DNA of 64,000 nucleotides from positions 13,032,382 through 13,096,381 of the forward strand of contig NC_049994.1 in assembly GCF_000003815.2 (NCBI RefSeq), in the 5' to 3' direction. Source of the stretch: Branchiostoma floridae (taxonomy: Eukaryota; Chordata; Leptocardii; Amphioxiformes; Branchiostomatidae). The position numbers were made by a program, and so were the translations under genes. Position 1 is the stretch's first letter; the number at the start of each line of letters is the position of its first letter. Below, in pieces: positions 20,972 through 32,360 of this stretch. The notes beneath the pieces were generated by a model. The model saw nothing but the letters and a program-made list of their open reading frames with translations, had not been told where the DNA came from and made no database searches.

Positions 20972-23900
20972 ATGAAGTTTGTGCTGCTGTGTTTGGTTGT
21001 ATTGTCGCTGGAAGCACTCAGTGCGCAAGCTTCGCTCCTGAGAAGGCCGTATGTTCGGGTCAACGGTAAGAGTCTTAAAGATTTCTTGTATGTTAGAAGA
21101 AGTCAACATGAAGTTTGTGCTGCTGTGTTTGGCTGTCTTGTCGCTGGAAGCACTCAGTGCGCAAGCTTCGCTCCTGAGAAGGCCGTATGTTCGGGTCAAC
21201 GGTAAGAATCTTATACAATATGTCTTTCTAGACCTTTCTAGTCTCTACCAGACTCCGGCCTGGCCGAATAGTAATAGGGGACTTTGGCCAAGTTAGGAAT
21301 AAAAGCCTAGTAGGAGGTAATTGGCCGGCGATTAGACGCGGGATATACTGCAAAAGATTGTCAGTGACTGAAAGCCCATGGCAACTTATTTGTCCCTGTT
21401 TGGCCAAATTGTTCTTTTTTTAATCCAGCTGACCAAGGATAAAAGCTCCTTGAGCTGACACGTCTGATTGAAGACTAATATCTGTCAGAAATGATATGCA
21501 TGTTCTCCGAAAAGATTCTGACATCCTGCAGTATGGTTTGAATGCGATACAATTCTGCACCGTTGAACCCCTAGATGTTTTTGGATAATAGTACGTTTTC
21601 GTGTTGTTGGTTTCTCTAATCTCCGAGAAGATGTATATAAGGGATAAAATTTGTAGGGTCGGGTTCAGTCTAAAACTTATGCGTGTTTACTTTTGAGATT
21701 GAGTTTTTTTGTACATCTTTCTGGTAGTCCTAGATTTCTTCCTAAATCCCCACTCTCCATGAGGATAAAGAGCAATATGACCAGAGGAAAGATTAATGCA
21801 ATCTTCAAAAACATACGAACACGCGTAAACCGCCGAGACGGTCCCGTACATCTTCTTGGAGAGACTAATCTAGTATGCCTTGTGTATGAGTAGAGCTTCA
21901 GATTTTGCCACCTTCGAGTTTAAGTACAATGATTTGTGGAAGTGTCGCAAATTTGGGCCTTTATCATAAACTTTCCTTTGAACAAATGTTGCACACACTT
22001 CTGTGTTCAACGGACCCGAAAGTGCGCTGTCGTCACAGAAAGACAATGCGGCTGACTTCTTTGATTGTTCCAAGGAGGTTCGTTTGAACTCCTTGATTGT
22101 TCTAAACACTGATTGGTATTTTAACTACTGATTGCTTAAAATCGCAGCTTTCGCAGTGAGACAAAAAGTGTGAGATACGAGACCAAACACGTGGAGTTTA
22201 AGGTCTAGTCCGTGTGGTAGCCATGGAAACGGTCGTCATGGCTACACCATGTCATCGTGTGTACCGATTCTACTTTCTCCGGCGGAAGTGTAATCGTGAC
22301 ATCCAACCCGCCACTATGTAAACAATTTACACTAACTTGCGCATGCTCTTCGCAGAACCCCCAGTGCGTACAACCAAGAAGGTTAAAATCCTTCGTACAT
22401 CCTAGCCTCCTTCCACGAGCGCTGGCGGTTATTGTTGGATGGAAGCCGGCCAGTTTAAGTTTTTTACACATGGGCCATGTCTTGCGAAGGTCGTGTGTGC
22501 ACCCGTTGTATATGTTAAAATTCGCGAATCAGCGCTCATGGAAGGCCGCGAAGGCGGATACCTTCCGAAAAGTTTTGTTAAACATTCAAACATAGTGATG
22601 GTTGGGTAAAAGTCACAGAGTTCGCTCAAAACTGTCCTGGCATTTTGCCCAGCTTTAGGCAAATTAGGACGAGAAGAGTGATGTACCGTCTGGAAATCAT
22701 TCAGACTAAACCCCGAAACACTTTCACAGGAAACTCGTCAAAACAAATCGAACAAAAACTACAAAGGGCGTTTTTCCAAAAGCAAATTAAAGACCCGGTG
22801 TGTTTTGTGGTTTCTACCGCCTTCTAGTTGTGCGATTCTCTTGAGTCTTGTCTTACGGAAACGCTCCTCTCCAAAGAGGCCAATCAGAGTTTGGTGGAGA
22901 CGATTTGGGGCTATTTTTCTGTCCCGTTTTCTGTCCATACTCCCACAAACGTAACATATGTCTATTTGGCCAATTCTAGTATTTTCCAGGGACATGTGGA
23001 GCCAGCTGGTAGAGGTTAATATACCTGCTTTAGATAATGAGCATTCCGTCTCAGCGTGGGATATTGAAGCACTGCCAGTTGTGACTACGTGAAGAGAATA
23101 TTCTCCAAGCTCCTCTCAGTGAGAGGACCGAGCAGGTAATAAAAATCCCGACTAGTACTACATCTCTGCGACTCAACCTCTGCTTGGAGAATATGACGAG
23201 AAGGCCACGGAAAGAAAACATGATTACTGTGTGAAGGACGATAATGACTACGAATCCTTCAGTCCTCGCTAGAAATCACAAACATCCTGTCAATGTGTGA
23301 AAAACAATGGCATACATCCTTCACATTGTCATGAACTACTGTGGGATGTTTTCTTAACCGTGCCAGCTGACAGGATATGTTTTATGAACAACAACGTTAA
23401 CTTTTGATGGACCGTGTCCAGATAAACTGATCCAAAAAAACTATCAAAACGAACGGCACCATGAAGAATTTACACAACTACAGACGTTCAACGACTTCGT
23501 TTCAAATACCGATAGATTGTTAGTTCCACTATATGTCGGAGAAGAAACTATATGTCGTTGTATGTAAGCACTCTAACATTACTTGTTAGATTGTTTATTT
23601 ATAAGAAGCTCAAGTCAGCCTACAGGACGCTTTTCATTGAAGTTATGATGGAAGAGGTTAGGGTGACGGCCAGACAAAATATATCGAAGAAGGTACGAAA
23701 GTAACGATGGACAGAATAGAGTGAAAGCTGGTAAAAGGTATGTGTCCGTCCATTTTAGGTAATTTCTTCACTACAAATTGTAATTTGAACAATCTTTTAT
23801 TCCGTTTCTAGCTGCACCCCCTAAGCCAGGAGTCTGCCCTCCCATCCCGCCCAGGGCAGTCGGCATCTGCGCTGACACCTGCTCCGTGGACGCACACTGC

Positions 23901-26500
23901 GGCGGGGAGGAGAAGTGCTGCCGTAACAGCTGCGGGGCCTTTACGTGTTCGCCGCCCGCTGACGTCACGACCCCGTCTCCACGGGCCACGCCTACCGACG
24001 GGCAGGACGTCCTGCCTACCGATTCGCAGCCTGGGAACGAGAGCATCGCGCCGACCGCTGCCGAAGAAGGTCCTCTCGGAAGGGGCTTGTTCCCAGATGG
24101 CGCTGTGGACGTTGAAGAGGGTCCCGTCGAAATTACCGAATTACCAACAACAACAGCCAAAGCTAAAACAACGACAACCGAAGCTACAACAGCAACAACA
24201 ACAACGGCAACAACTACTCAGCAACCATCAACAACAACAACTGTAGCCACAACTGCTGCTGCAGCCACCCGTGCTCCTGTAGTGCGCCCCCTACCGACCC
24301 GGGAACAACGGTGCAGCCTACAGCCCGATGTCGGTCCCTGCCGAGGATCCTTTCGCCGTTTTTATTACAACATTAAGGTGAGCGTTCTACTCACATATGG
24401 CGACAGATACCTTGATTAAAACAATAAAAGCGAACTTAAATATGATAACTGTTATTCAACTTTCGAGGAACTACGGAAAGTTGTGCATATATAGAATAGA
24501 AACTTACCAACTTTTAGACAATGTAACCGTACTATATTCCTCCTAATCATGTTACAGCATAATCAAATTTTACGACAGTACCATAAAATGTGACTGTTGA
24601 TCTTTCAGACTGGATCCTGCAAGCCATTTGGCTATGGCGGTTGCCTGGGTAACGCGAACAACTTCAGGACTGTGGAAGACTGCGAAAATGCCTGTCGGCC
24701 TGTCAAAGAAGGTACATTGTGTATTACAAACTGTACTGTTATACATTAGTTATTAATTCATTGGTTGATTAAGTTTTTACGTAGCCACTTCAGATTCATT
24801 GTTTTAGAAAGGAGAAACAGCAAATTTATTAGAAAGGAGAGTAAGATTGTCATTTTTTGTTGCCATACATTCTAAAGTGATCACAGCTTTCTAGATCACA
24901 TATAACGTTATGGATGATGTGTACAAACCAATCTAACTCCACCCTCTACTTTTAGATGATGGACAGACAGATGTCTGCCCGCCATGCCAGGAATTTGGCT
25001 CTCTCAAGCCGCTCTACTGCAGCAAACGCTTCAGTAAGATTCATCTTCATGATGTACATATATATAGCTCTATCATATCAGAACTTTATAACTCACAGGC
25101 TTTCGTCATTTTGCCGGTTACAAAATAACTGATGTGAACCGTATATATGGCCCACTGCAGTTTTATGCACTGTATACAAGAACACGTTTGACAAATGTTT
25201 ACGATAGTAACAAACAGACAGATGATAACGTAGTAAATTGATGCGCAAGCGGGTGTCACCAATATACGTAATCGAATTCTCATGGCCTTAGGCCATGTTG
25301 ATTTGATTATATGGATGACATCCGCGCTCGCACCAATTTTCGGCCGTTTCCAAAAAAAAAAGTTTTCGACCACACAATAAGTTGTGCAAAGCAGCTGTAA
25401 AATGAGCACAAATATTCTGTAGATTGAAAACAAAAGTATCAGAAAACAGATAACTAATCATAGTCTAATGCCATAGAATGCCAAAATGAATCTAAAGTCA
25501 AAGAATAAGATGTGAAAGGACAGAAAGAAAAAAATCTACTGTTGGTAGGGGGAGGTACCAGTACAGAAAATTCAGGTCCCGTTCAGGTCCAGAGGATCAT
25601 TTTCAGGTCCAGATCTGAACCTGGACCTGATTGTCTGTGGAAACTTGAGAACTGGCAATACTCAAAACAATGGTAATTGGTCAGTTTTGCTACAAAGGAA
25701 TCTGTTTGGTGGATTATTGGACTCCCACTGGCATTTAAAAATCTCATCTCCAAGAAATAGAGGCTAACTGTCTCTGTACCTTTCACTGTAGAAACTTGGT
25801 ACAATTGACTATAAACTCTACTTGACTTCCTCTTGTTGTCTTCTTGGCCGCCGGTAAGACCCCAAATGCCTGCCGACATAGTGTGTCCATTTTGTAATTG
25901 GCGAAACCTGTTCCTCTGATTTTTTTCCAGGTGTTTTTTTTTTCGGATTGGTCCAAGAAGAATTAAAATGTCTTGCACCCGTATAATGTACTGGTCCCTA
26001 CACCTAACTGTTGGTATACCATACTATGTGTGTTTAGTCCTATGTTAAACCTTCCTGGCCACTTTGATTTCATGTATACTGGAGGCAACTTTTTTTTTTG
26101 GCCAAACTTTTTTTTATTCGCTCGCTCGCATCAGTTATGGAGTTCCCAGAGGATGTCATCCATATAATCAAATCAACATGGCCTTACCGAAAGAAAAAAG
26201 TTCTCTTACTTGAATTTGAAGCAACATCGCATTGCAACGCACCTTCTCATCCACTCTTCTCTATTTCGTCCCTCAGTTATGACAGCAGAGGTGCGGGACG
26301 TGTTCCCTTCCGGTGACGTCACTGTGGCAAACCTGCAGGTGCACAGGCTGAATATCTACCGCCAGGGGTCGCTGCGGCTCAGGGGACGGTCCTACTTCCC
26401 GCAACGCTTCAGAACGCAGGTGGTCCTGCCGAACCAGGATGGGGACTGCGCGTGTGCATCCCTGACTGTTGGTAAGCTGCATTTCAGTACGTGTGTGTGT

Positions 26501-26550
<50 letters not shown>

Positions 26551-27043
26551 GTTTGTGTGTGTGTGTGTGTGTGTGAGTGTGCGTGTGTGTGTGTGTGTGT
26601 GTGTTTGTGCATGCACGTGTGTCCTCGTCGACTAGATGGACGAACGACACATGTATGTATGTGTGACGGTGTATCACCACTTACTGTGTTTATGTGTCTG
26701 TGTGTGTGTGTGCGCGTCTGTGTTTGTGTGTATGCGCGCGCGTATGCGTGTATGTGTGTATGCGTATCTTTAATTTCTGTATATGCCTGTGTATGTGTGG
26801 CTTTGTATGAGTGTGTGAGCGCGCGCGAACTAAGATTATTGCTGTGTCGTAGAACCCTATCAAAGCAACTTCTTAATGTCTTCCCCCCTAGGACAAGAAT
26901 ACATCTTCATGGGTGACAGAGTCAACAGCAGTGGCGCTGGCATCATTGGCGAAGGAGATTACGTTCGCGCGGTAAACAGTGAGAACTCACGAGAGTTGGC
27001 CAACCTGTACCGCATGGGTCGCAATGTCGTCTGCAGGGTCTGA
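20972..27043 (+). CDS. Secreted WAP-Kunitz-NTR multidomain protease inhibitor, 395 aa
   Basis: Exons 20972-21065 (or its duplicate 21108-21201), 23812-24377, 24609-24711, 24956-25033, 26277-26471, 26892-27043, all GT-AG and in frame. Signal peptide [20 protein letters not shown]. The WAP four-disulfide core spans residues about 36-80 with eight cysteines (GVC, GIC, DTC, AHC, KCC, NSC, FTC). A mucin-like Thr/Ala linker (about 130-190) should be O-glycosylated. The Kunitz domain at about 199-249 has six cysteines (C-8-C-15-C-7-C-12-C-3-C); Arg follows the second Cys at P1 (GPCRGS), predicting trypsin-like targets. The netrin-like NTR module runs from about 261 to the end ([28 protein letters not shown]). 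WFIKKN proteins carry WAP, Kazal, Ig, two Kunitz and NTR modules; this protein has the two ends of that plan without the middle. Likely extracellular; TGF-beta-family binding as in WFIKKN is only a suggestion. Confidence 0.88.
21108..21201 (+). CDS. Tandem duplicate of the signal-peptide exon
   Basis: A near-identical second copy of exon 1, 136 bp downstream, with its own acceptor-like sequence (tatgttag), ATG and donor (GGTAAGAAT). It encodes [20 protein letters not shown], one residue different from the first copy (Val to Ala). Both copies end in phase 1 and splice equally well to 23812. Inclusion of both would also stay in frame (EEVN between them), so they may be alternative first exons, mutually exclusive exons, or a recent duplication. 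Confidence 0.8.
21202..23811. other. Long first intron of the WAP-Kunitz-NTR gene
   Basis: No supported exon. The only structure noted is a short inverted pair near 23098-23194. Small open frames in the region have no coding signature. Confidence 0.45.
23098..23194. mobile_element. Short MITE-like inverted pair with the CTCCAAGC motif
   Basis: ATATTCTCCAAGC (23098-23110) and GCTTGGAGAATAT (23182-23194) are perfect inverted copies about 70 bp apart, with a second inner hairpin (ctcagtgag). The ends resemble the motif at 1338, 51552 and elsewhere. Too short to classify. Confidence 0.4.
25288..26190. repeat. Inverted pair of an interspersed repeat in the Kunitz/NTR intron
   Basis: The block GGCCATGTTGATTTGATTAT continuing into a shared ATGGATGACATCC (25295-25325) reappears reverse-complemented at 26149-26183. 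Similarity continues weakly on one side (gctcgc; poly-A; gttttcg/gttgcc). Two opposite copies of one repeat family flank the MITE at 25546-26006. Confidence 0.6.
25546..26006. mobile_element. hAT-like non-autonomous transposon, 461 bp, with 8-bp target duplication
   Basis: Ends TAGGGGGAGGTACCAGTACA and, reversed, TAGGTGTAGGGACCAGTACA are imperfect terminal inverted repeats (17 of 20 match). Direct repeats ACTGTTGG flank it at 25538-25545 and 26007-26014. An 8-bp duplication with TAGGG-type ends is characteristic of hAT elements. No transposase. Confidence 0.7.
26488..26830. repeat. (TG)n-rich microsatellite
   Basis: Long GT/GC alternating stretch with short interruptions in the last intron of the WAP-Kunitz-NTR gene. 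Long open frames here on both strands are repeat artefacts. Confidence 0.9.
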
Positions 27044-27556
27044 ACATCTGTGCCAGTTCAAGGGCAAATGAAGGACACTAACCTAATCTTCAAGTAGATG
27101 TACGGTTGGATGAACAAAATGAAGTGTGCACCAACTTTTGTTGCAAAAGACAGGTTTTACGGTCCTTTGCTGTTGTTTGTATATTTTGTTCGTTTGCTTT
27201 GTTTTCATATATGATGTTCTTCGTATGATTAGTTGGTAAATATGCAGAGCTAGTTTGTGGAAATTGTATGCTTACCACTGCCACTGCAAGTACGAGACAG
27301 TTAGAAACCCATGGCCAGCGTTTTTGTATTAAAACAAAAATGTTGCGAACAAATGTACCGTGCGTCATGCTATACATGACAGTGCGATTGTCATGGTAGT
27401 ACGACTGTGTTCACAATATTTAAGAAAACGGAGAGAAAGATAAAACTTCCCCTACGAACGGCAAATGTACCGAATGTTCAGTGTTAAGTAATGCTGACGT
27501 GGATGTTACGTTGAGATCATGTCTCGATAGTACATTCTAGGTACTGAATTTGTCGA

Positions 27557-27562
27557 AATAAA
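27557..27562 (+). promoter_or_regulatory. Polyadenylation signal of the WAP-Kunitz-NTR gene (AATAAA)
   Basis: AATAAA about 510 bases past the stop, in the 3' untranslated region. The convergent signal of the minus-strand peptide gene is about 320 bp further on. Confidence 0.5.
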
Positions 27563-27879
27563 GAAAGTAAAAAGATAATACCCATTTGCAGTTATTTTAG
27601 CGTAAGAGAAAATATAAAGCCAAGGACACCCACGTATTAAAGCTAAGAGTCTGTGTTATTGAAAAATACAATCACTGAAATCAATTAAACATAATGAATA
27701 TAGGGAATGTTAATTTGATTGGCAACTGCCATTTACTTAGTTTAGAACTGTCCTTTTAAATCTACTAAGAATGACATACACCATTCTACTACTAACTTTA
27801 TAGAGACAGTAAGATGATATTCTGTGCAAATTATCTATGTAAATAAAAAAGTCGGACTCTCTATCATGTTTCAATAAAT

Positions 27880-27885
27880 TTTATT
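27880..27885 (-). promoter_or_regulatory. Polyadenylation signal of the peptide gene (AATAAA on minus strand)
   Basis: TTTATT on the plus strand, AATAAA on the minus, 284 bases past the peptide-gene stop codon. It is part of a small palindrome (caataaattttattg). Confidence 0.5.
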
Positions 27886-28168
27886 GAACAAACATTTAGA
27901 AAGTTCACAAAATGCTGTACACTTATACATTAATATCATCTATACACTGACATTGTATTCTTGTTACAAAAATGACTTGTTGTAAGTCAACTGAAATAAT
28001 CAAAATTCCGATAAAACAACCCAAGTTGTTTTACCATTCAGTTGTTTAAGCTAAATAACAATACATGTTACGTCAAAGGAAGAACACTAGGCGAAACAGA
28101 CATCGACATTTTGGTTTTCAACCTGCTCCTTTGGCGTTGTAAAATTTCAGTTGTTCCGGTCTGGCAGG

Positions 28169-28701
28169 TCACCGTTTCCTAGCGTCTCCGGGGGCCCCTT
28201 CGAGTGTGTCCTCCACTTCCATGTTCTCTAGTCCTTGTGTATTCCACTGTTGATCGCTGGCCTCATCAAGTTCCTCCAGGAGCGACCTCGCCTCTTCCAC
28301 AACCTCCCTCAACTCTGAGTCAGCTGGACGGGTAAAGGAAAGACAGATATCATGAGACAGCTGTACTGTGACAAAAAAGTCGTAACATAATCATAGTACA
28401 TAGACCCGGGATGGCGTTGGTTAAATGTGTAGTGCAGAAATTCATTCGTAAAGAATATATTGTAAACACCAAAACAGCAATGTTTTCTTCCAGCAATATA
28501 AGTAGAAACATTATTTTCTACTAACATACAACGTCTATATAAAATGTTGGTCTAAATATTTTTGACCAAAAACATACCATCTGCATCGACATCCAGACGA
28601 CCCCTTCTGCGCCTGCGCCGACGCCTCCATCCCTCGGAGTCGTCGATCAGCGTTGCCATGACAACCATCGTCACCAGCATCATGCAGACAAACAGCTTCA
28701 T
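28169..28701 (-). CDS. Small secreted peptide precursor with an eight-arginine run, 92 aa
   Basis: Two coding exons on the minus strand: 28701-28578 and 28323-28169, joined GT-AG in phase 1. The product starts MKLFVCMMLVTMVVMATLI, a clear signal peptide, followed by DDSEG, then W, eight consecutive Arg, Gly-Arg. The rest is strongly acidic and helical (ELREVVEEARSLLEELDEA) and ends GDARKR. A signal peptide, a short highly cationic segment and an acidic propart recall antimicrobial-peptide or neuropeptide precursors, but I recognise no family, and the Arg run could equally be a furin-type processing site. An acceptor-like ctccgcacag 13 bases before the ATG and a TATA box suggest a 5' untranslated exon. 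Too short for ordinary gene finders and easily missed. Confidence 0.65.
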
Positions 28702-28866
28702 GGTGCAGCTTCAGCTGTGCGGAGGGGAAACAAAATTATCATGATTATTTAAGTCAGTTTCATCGTTGGTAAGCTGAAGACTACACGAACTCACTACAAA
28801 TCTGCCCAACAAACTACAGGGATCAAATTGACACAGGGATCGATCAGATGGTGGGAAGGACATCAC

Positions 28867-28874
28867 TTTTTATA
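28867..28874 (-). promoter_or_regulatory. TATA box of the peptide gene
   Basis: TATAAAAA on the minus strand about 165 bases upstream of the ATG, consistent with a start near 28840 and a short 5' untranslated exon spliced just before the ATG. Motif evidence only. Confidence 0.4.
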
Positions 28875-29218
28875 TGGCTATAGAAGAAACTAGACCTTTT
28901 CTATTTAGAAGTTGATACCATAACCATTCGACTAAGAACCATAAGATTTTCTTTGATTTAGGCAATGTGCTAGAAATGATTTTCATCAAGTGGTTTGATT
29001 TTGCACGTTTTGAACAATATCTCACAACATCTTCCATCAAGTCTCGCTAAAAACAGTAGGAAAAAGTATGGCTCGTTTGACATGTACAAAAACAAAGGAA
29101 ATTGATATCAAATAACATGTTGCTAAGAGTTTGATACTAGGTAATGAAACTAAAACACGACAAAAATATAGCGCGTATGGTACGTACAGAAAGAAAATCG
29201 GACAATAACATGGTAAGA
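28875..29218. other. Flank between the peptide gene and the giant palindrome
   Basis: A/T-rich sequence with no supported gene, ending at a 100-N gap (29219-29318). The true left boundary of the palindrome is hidden by the gap. Confidence 0.4.
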
Positions 29219-29371
29219 NNNNNNNNNNNNNNNNNNNNNNNNNNNNNNNNNNNNNNNNNNNNNNNNNNNNNNNNNNNNNNNNNNNNNNNNNNNNNNNNNN
29301 NNNNNNNNNNNNNNNNNNGTAACCCGGAGGCCGGACCCCTGACTCAGTCTTTATTCGTTCATCTTGATCAG

Positions 29372-30285
29372 GAGTTTATTGCTGCACCAGTACGGAGGAG
29401 CTTTATTGCTGCACCAGTACGGGGGAGCTTTATTGCTGCACCAGTACGGAGGAGCTTTATTGCTGCACCAGTACGGGGGAGCTTTATTGCTGCACCAGCG
29501 CGGGGGAGCTTTATTGCTGCACCAGTACGGGGGAGCTTTATTGCTGCACCAGTGCGGGGGAGCTTTATTGCTGCACCAGTGCGGGGGAGCTTTATTGCTG
29601 CACCAGTGCGGGGGAGCTTTATTGCTGCACCAGTGCGGGGGAGCTTTATTGCTGCACCAGTGCGGGGGAGCTTTATTGCTGCACCAGTACGGAGAGGTTT
29701 ATTGCTTCACCAGTACGGGGGAGCTTTATTGCTGCACCAGTGCGGGGGAGCTTTATTGCTGCACCAGCGCGGGGGAGCTTTATTGCTGCACCAGTACGGG
29801 GGAGCTTTATTGCTGCACCAGTGCGGGGGAGCTTTATTGCTGCACCAGTGCGGGGGAGCTTTATTGCTGCACCAGTGCGGGGGAGCTTTATTGCTGCACC
29901 AGTGCGGGGGAGCTTTATTGCTGGACCAGTGCGGGGGAGCTTTATTGCTGCACCAGTGCGGGGGAGCTTTATTGCTGCACCAGTGCGGGGGAGCTTTATT
30001 GCTGGACCAGTGCGGGGGAGCTTTATTGCTGCACCAGTGCGGGGGAGCTTTATTGCTGCACCAGCACGAGGGAGCTTTATTGCTGCACCAGTACGGGGGA
30101 GCTTTATTGCTGCACCAGTGCGGGGGAGCTTTATTGCTGCACCAGTACGGGGGAGCTTTATTGCTGCACCAGTGCGGGGGAACTTTATTGCTGCACCAGT
30201 GCGGGGGAGCTTTATTGCTGGACCAGTGCGGGGGAGCTTTATTGCTGCACCAGTACGGGGGAGCTTTAGCTCCACCAGTACGAAA
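29372..30285. repeat. 27-bp minisatellite, left arm
   Basis: About 33 units of a 27-bp repeat (core GGGGGAGCTTTATTGCTG then caccagtgc/tac). Because 27 is divisible by three, several frames stay open (GSFIAAPVR-type repeats); no other coding evidence. Confidence 0.95.
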
Positions 30286-30372
30286 ATGTTGGGTCTTCTG
30301 TATTTGGGGTGATGGGCTGGTTCTTCACCAGAGTGAGGGGATAGGCTCCCTCTACCTCCCTAGCCTCAGGTT
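30286..30372. repeat. Spacer block between the 27-bp and 41-bp arrays
   Basis: Contains gggtgatgggctggttcttc and gggataggctccctctacct. Inverted copies are at 39693-39756 and 40120-40200, and a degenerate copy at 43222-43277, so it is a recurring module. Confidence 0.8.
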
Positions 30373-30885
30373 TGGGCAGGTACCCACCTAAAGTCTTACA
30401 TATGGTTTGGGCAGGTACCCATGTAACGTTTGGTTGTACACCTGGTTTGGGTATGTACCCATGTAACGTTTGGTTGTTACACCTGGTTTGGGTAGGTACC
30501 CATGTAACGTTTGGTTGTTACACTTGGTTTGGGCAGGTACCCATGTAACGTTTGGTTGTTACACCTGGTTTGGGTAGGTACCCATGTAACGTTTGGTTGT
30601 TACACCTGGTTTGGGTAGGTACCCATGTAACGTTTGGTTGTTACACCTGGTTTGGGCAGGTACCCATGTAACGTTTGGTTGTTACACCTGGTTTGGGTAG
30701 TTACCCATGTAACGTTTGGTTGTTACACCTGGTTAGGGCAGGTACCCATGTAACGTTTGGTTGTTACACCTGGTTTGGGCAGCTACCCATGTAAAGTTTG
30801 GTTGTTACACCTGGTTTGGGCAGGTACCCATGTAACGTTTGGTTGTTTGACCTGGTTTGGGCAGCTACTGAATTAAAGTCGTGGA
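30373..30885. repeat. 41-bp minisatellite, left arm
   Basis: About 12 units containing GGTTTGGGTAGGTACCCATG and taacgtttggttgttacacct. The right arm has roughly three times as many units (38080-39690). Confidence 0.95.
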
Positions 30886-32360
30886 TGTGCTTGAAATGTT
30901 GTTTAGGCAGTTACCAATTTAAATTATCTGTCTGTGGTAACAGGTGTGGTAACCTGCTGTGCAATATTGACTACTGAGTGCCCGGAAAGTGGTGCTCCTA
31001 AGCTGGATAGCCAGGGACCCTAACTTGTTTGTTAGCATACTGTGCGTTTGCATCCCTGTTTGGTGGTGAGAGCCCGCGGGACAGCGAGTTCTAGTACTGG
31101 CTTGGTGGTGGTTACGTGCGATCGGAAAATGTGTGCCTCGAGCGATCGGAACCGTCTTTGACGGAATGAACGATTACGGGTGAAATTCCCACAGGCAATG
31201 GTGACTTCGGGTCAGGCCTTCCGGGTAACAGTCGGGGTGTGCAAGACTACGTCTTGAGCCGCAGCGTTAATGGGTCCCAACACCTGCGGACGAAACCTGG
31301 ATCATAAGCCCATATCGTTCAGCCAGTCAACGAACAGTCTGTCCCGTGTGAGATGGTGTATTGAACCCCGACTCATCGCACCGGGGGCAGTGATGATCAC
31401 GGAGCCAGGCAGTCCCGTGGATGGTACCCTGTAGGCCGGGGGGGTCAATCGCTGGCCCTCTGCGGTGGGTACCGGGGCTGTTGTGCTGGTTGCGGTCAGG
31501 GGCCCCTTGTCACATGTGGATCCGGCTGCACCCTAATCGGGATTGTAATACCCTCCCATCACGACGTCCTCACTGGTACACTCCGTTAGGGATGTTAATA
31601 CTGTATTGCAATAGTTGTTAGCTCACGGCCTCACTGTACCGGGGAGTGTCGGGGTGGTGGGGTGCAGTAAAAACGGTGATTGCACAGGCTGTGACTTGGG
31701 GAACTTGTGAAGGTGACGTTCAGGGGGTGGCTTCGGCTGCCCCGGGCGAGCGGATGCCGACTGCCCGTGCATCACTGTCGGTCACCTAGGCATTCGAGCG
31801 GCAGTACCGAGCAATCGGTATGGGGGTGACCGGGGATCCTATTCCTGTTCGAAGGAGCGGACGAGGACCATTGCGAACGCTACGACTGCTCCGAGGAAAG
31901 GGGTCTCTCCAGGTAGCGTGTGGCACCTGAGTGGATAGTTCCTTGGTGGGTTGTTGGACAATTTCCCTGGTTGCCTGTACGGGGGGCTTTCTCTAGAGCA
32001 TTCAGGGGTGTGGCGCACAGTCGGCATAGTCATTTAGGCCAACGCTTAGCGCATTGGGTGAGGATGGGGGCCTAATCTGTGGCCCACATTGTGAGGTCGT
32101 TATCTGTGTACTATTGTGCACGTAGGGCTTGGCTGTTAGTCCTACGGTTAGTGCGGAGTAGCCGTGGTGGAGCGAAACCACTGCCGTTTGGATTCCCAGC
32201 CGCACAGCAGACTGGCTACACTAAGTACCTCAGATCGAGATCACAGGTCAAAATAGAAGGCAGTTACCGTCCTAAGGTTATAGCTCTATTTTCAGTTACG
32301 ATGCAAAATATGTTTGTATTCAAGGCTGTTATACCAGAAATGCAGTTACCGTCTTGAGTT
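30886..32360. repeat. 1.4-kb non-repetitive segment, left arm
   Basis: GC-richer single-copy-looking sequence repeated nearly identically in inverse orientation at 36590-38045. Short frames are present in both copies (for example VRHTPECSRESPPYRQPGKL) but none exceeds about 90 codons or shows coding signs. No similarity to rRNA or a known transposase recognised. Function unknown. Confidence 0.8.

Noticed and set aside
26210-26916. Open frames of about 140 codons on both strands
   Set aside because: They run through a (TG)n microsatellite; composition explains the lack of stops.
29144-30391. Long open frame of GSFIAAPVR-type repeats (and similar frames at 40431-41031)
   Set aside because: The 27-bp unit is a multiple of three, so all frames without a stop stay open. 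Both strands and several frames are equally open, one crosses a gap, and there is no signal peptide or splice structure.
30886-32360. Possible rRNA or other structural RNA in the GC-rich 1.4-kb palindrome segment
   Set aside because: No recognisable rRNA or tRNA core motifs were seen on either strand.
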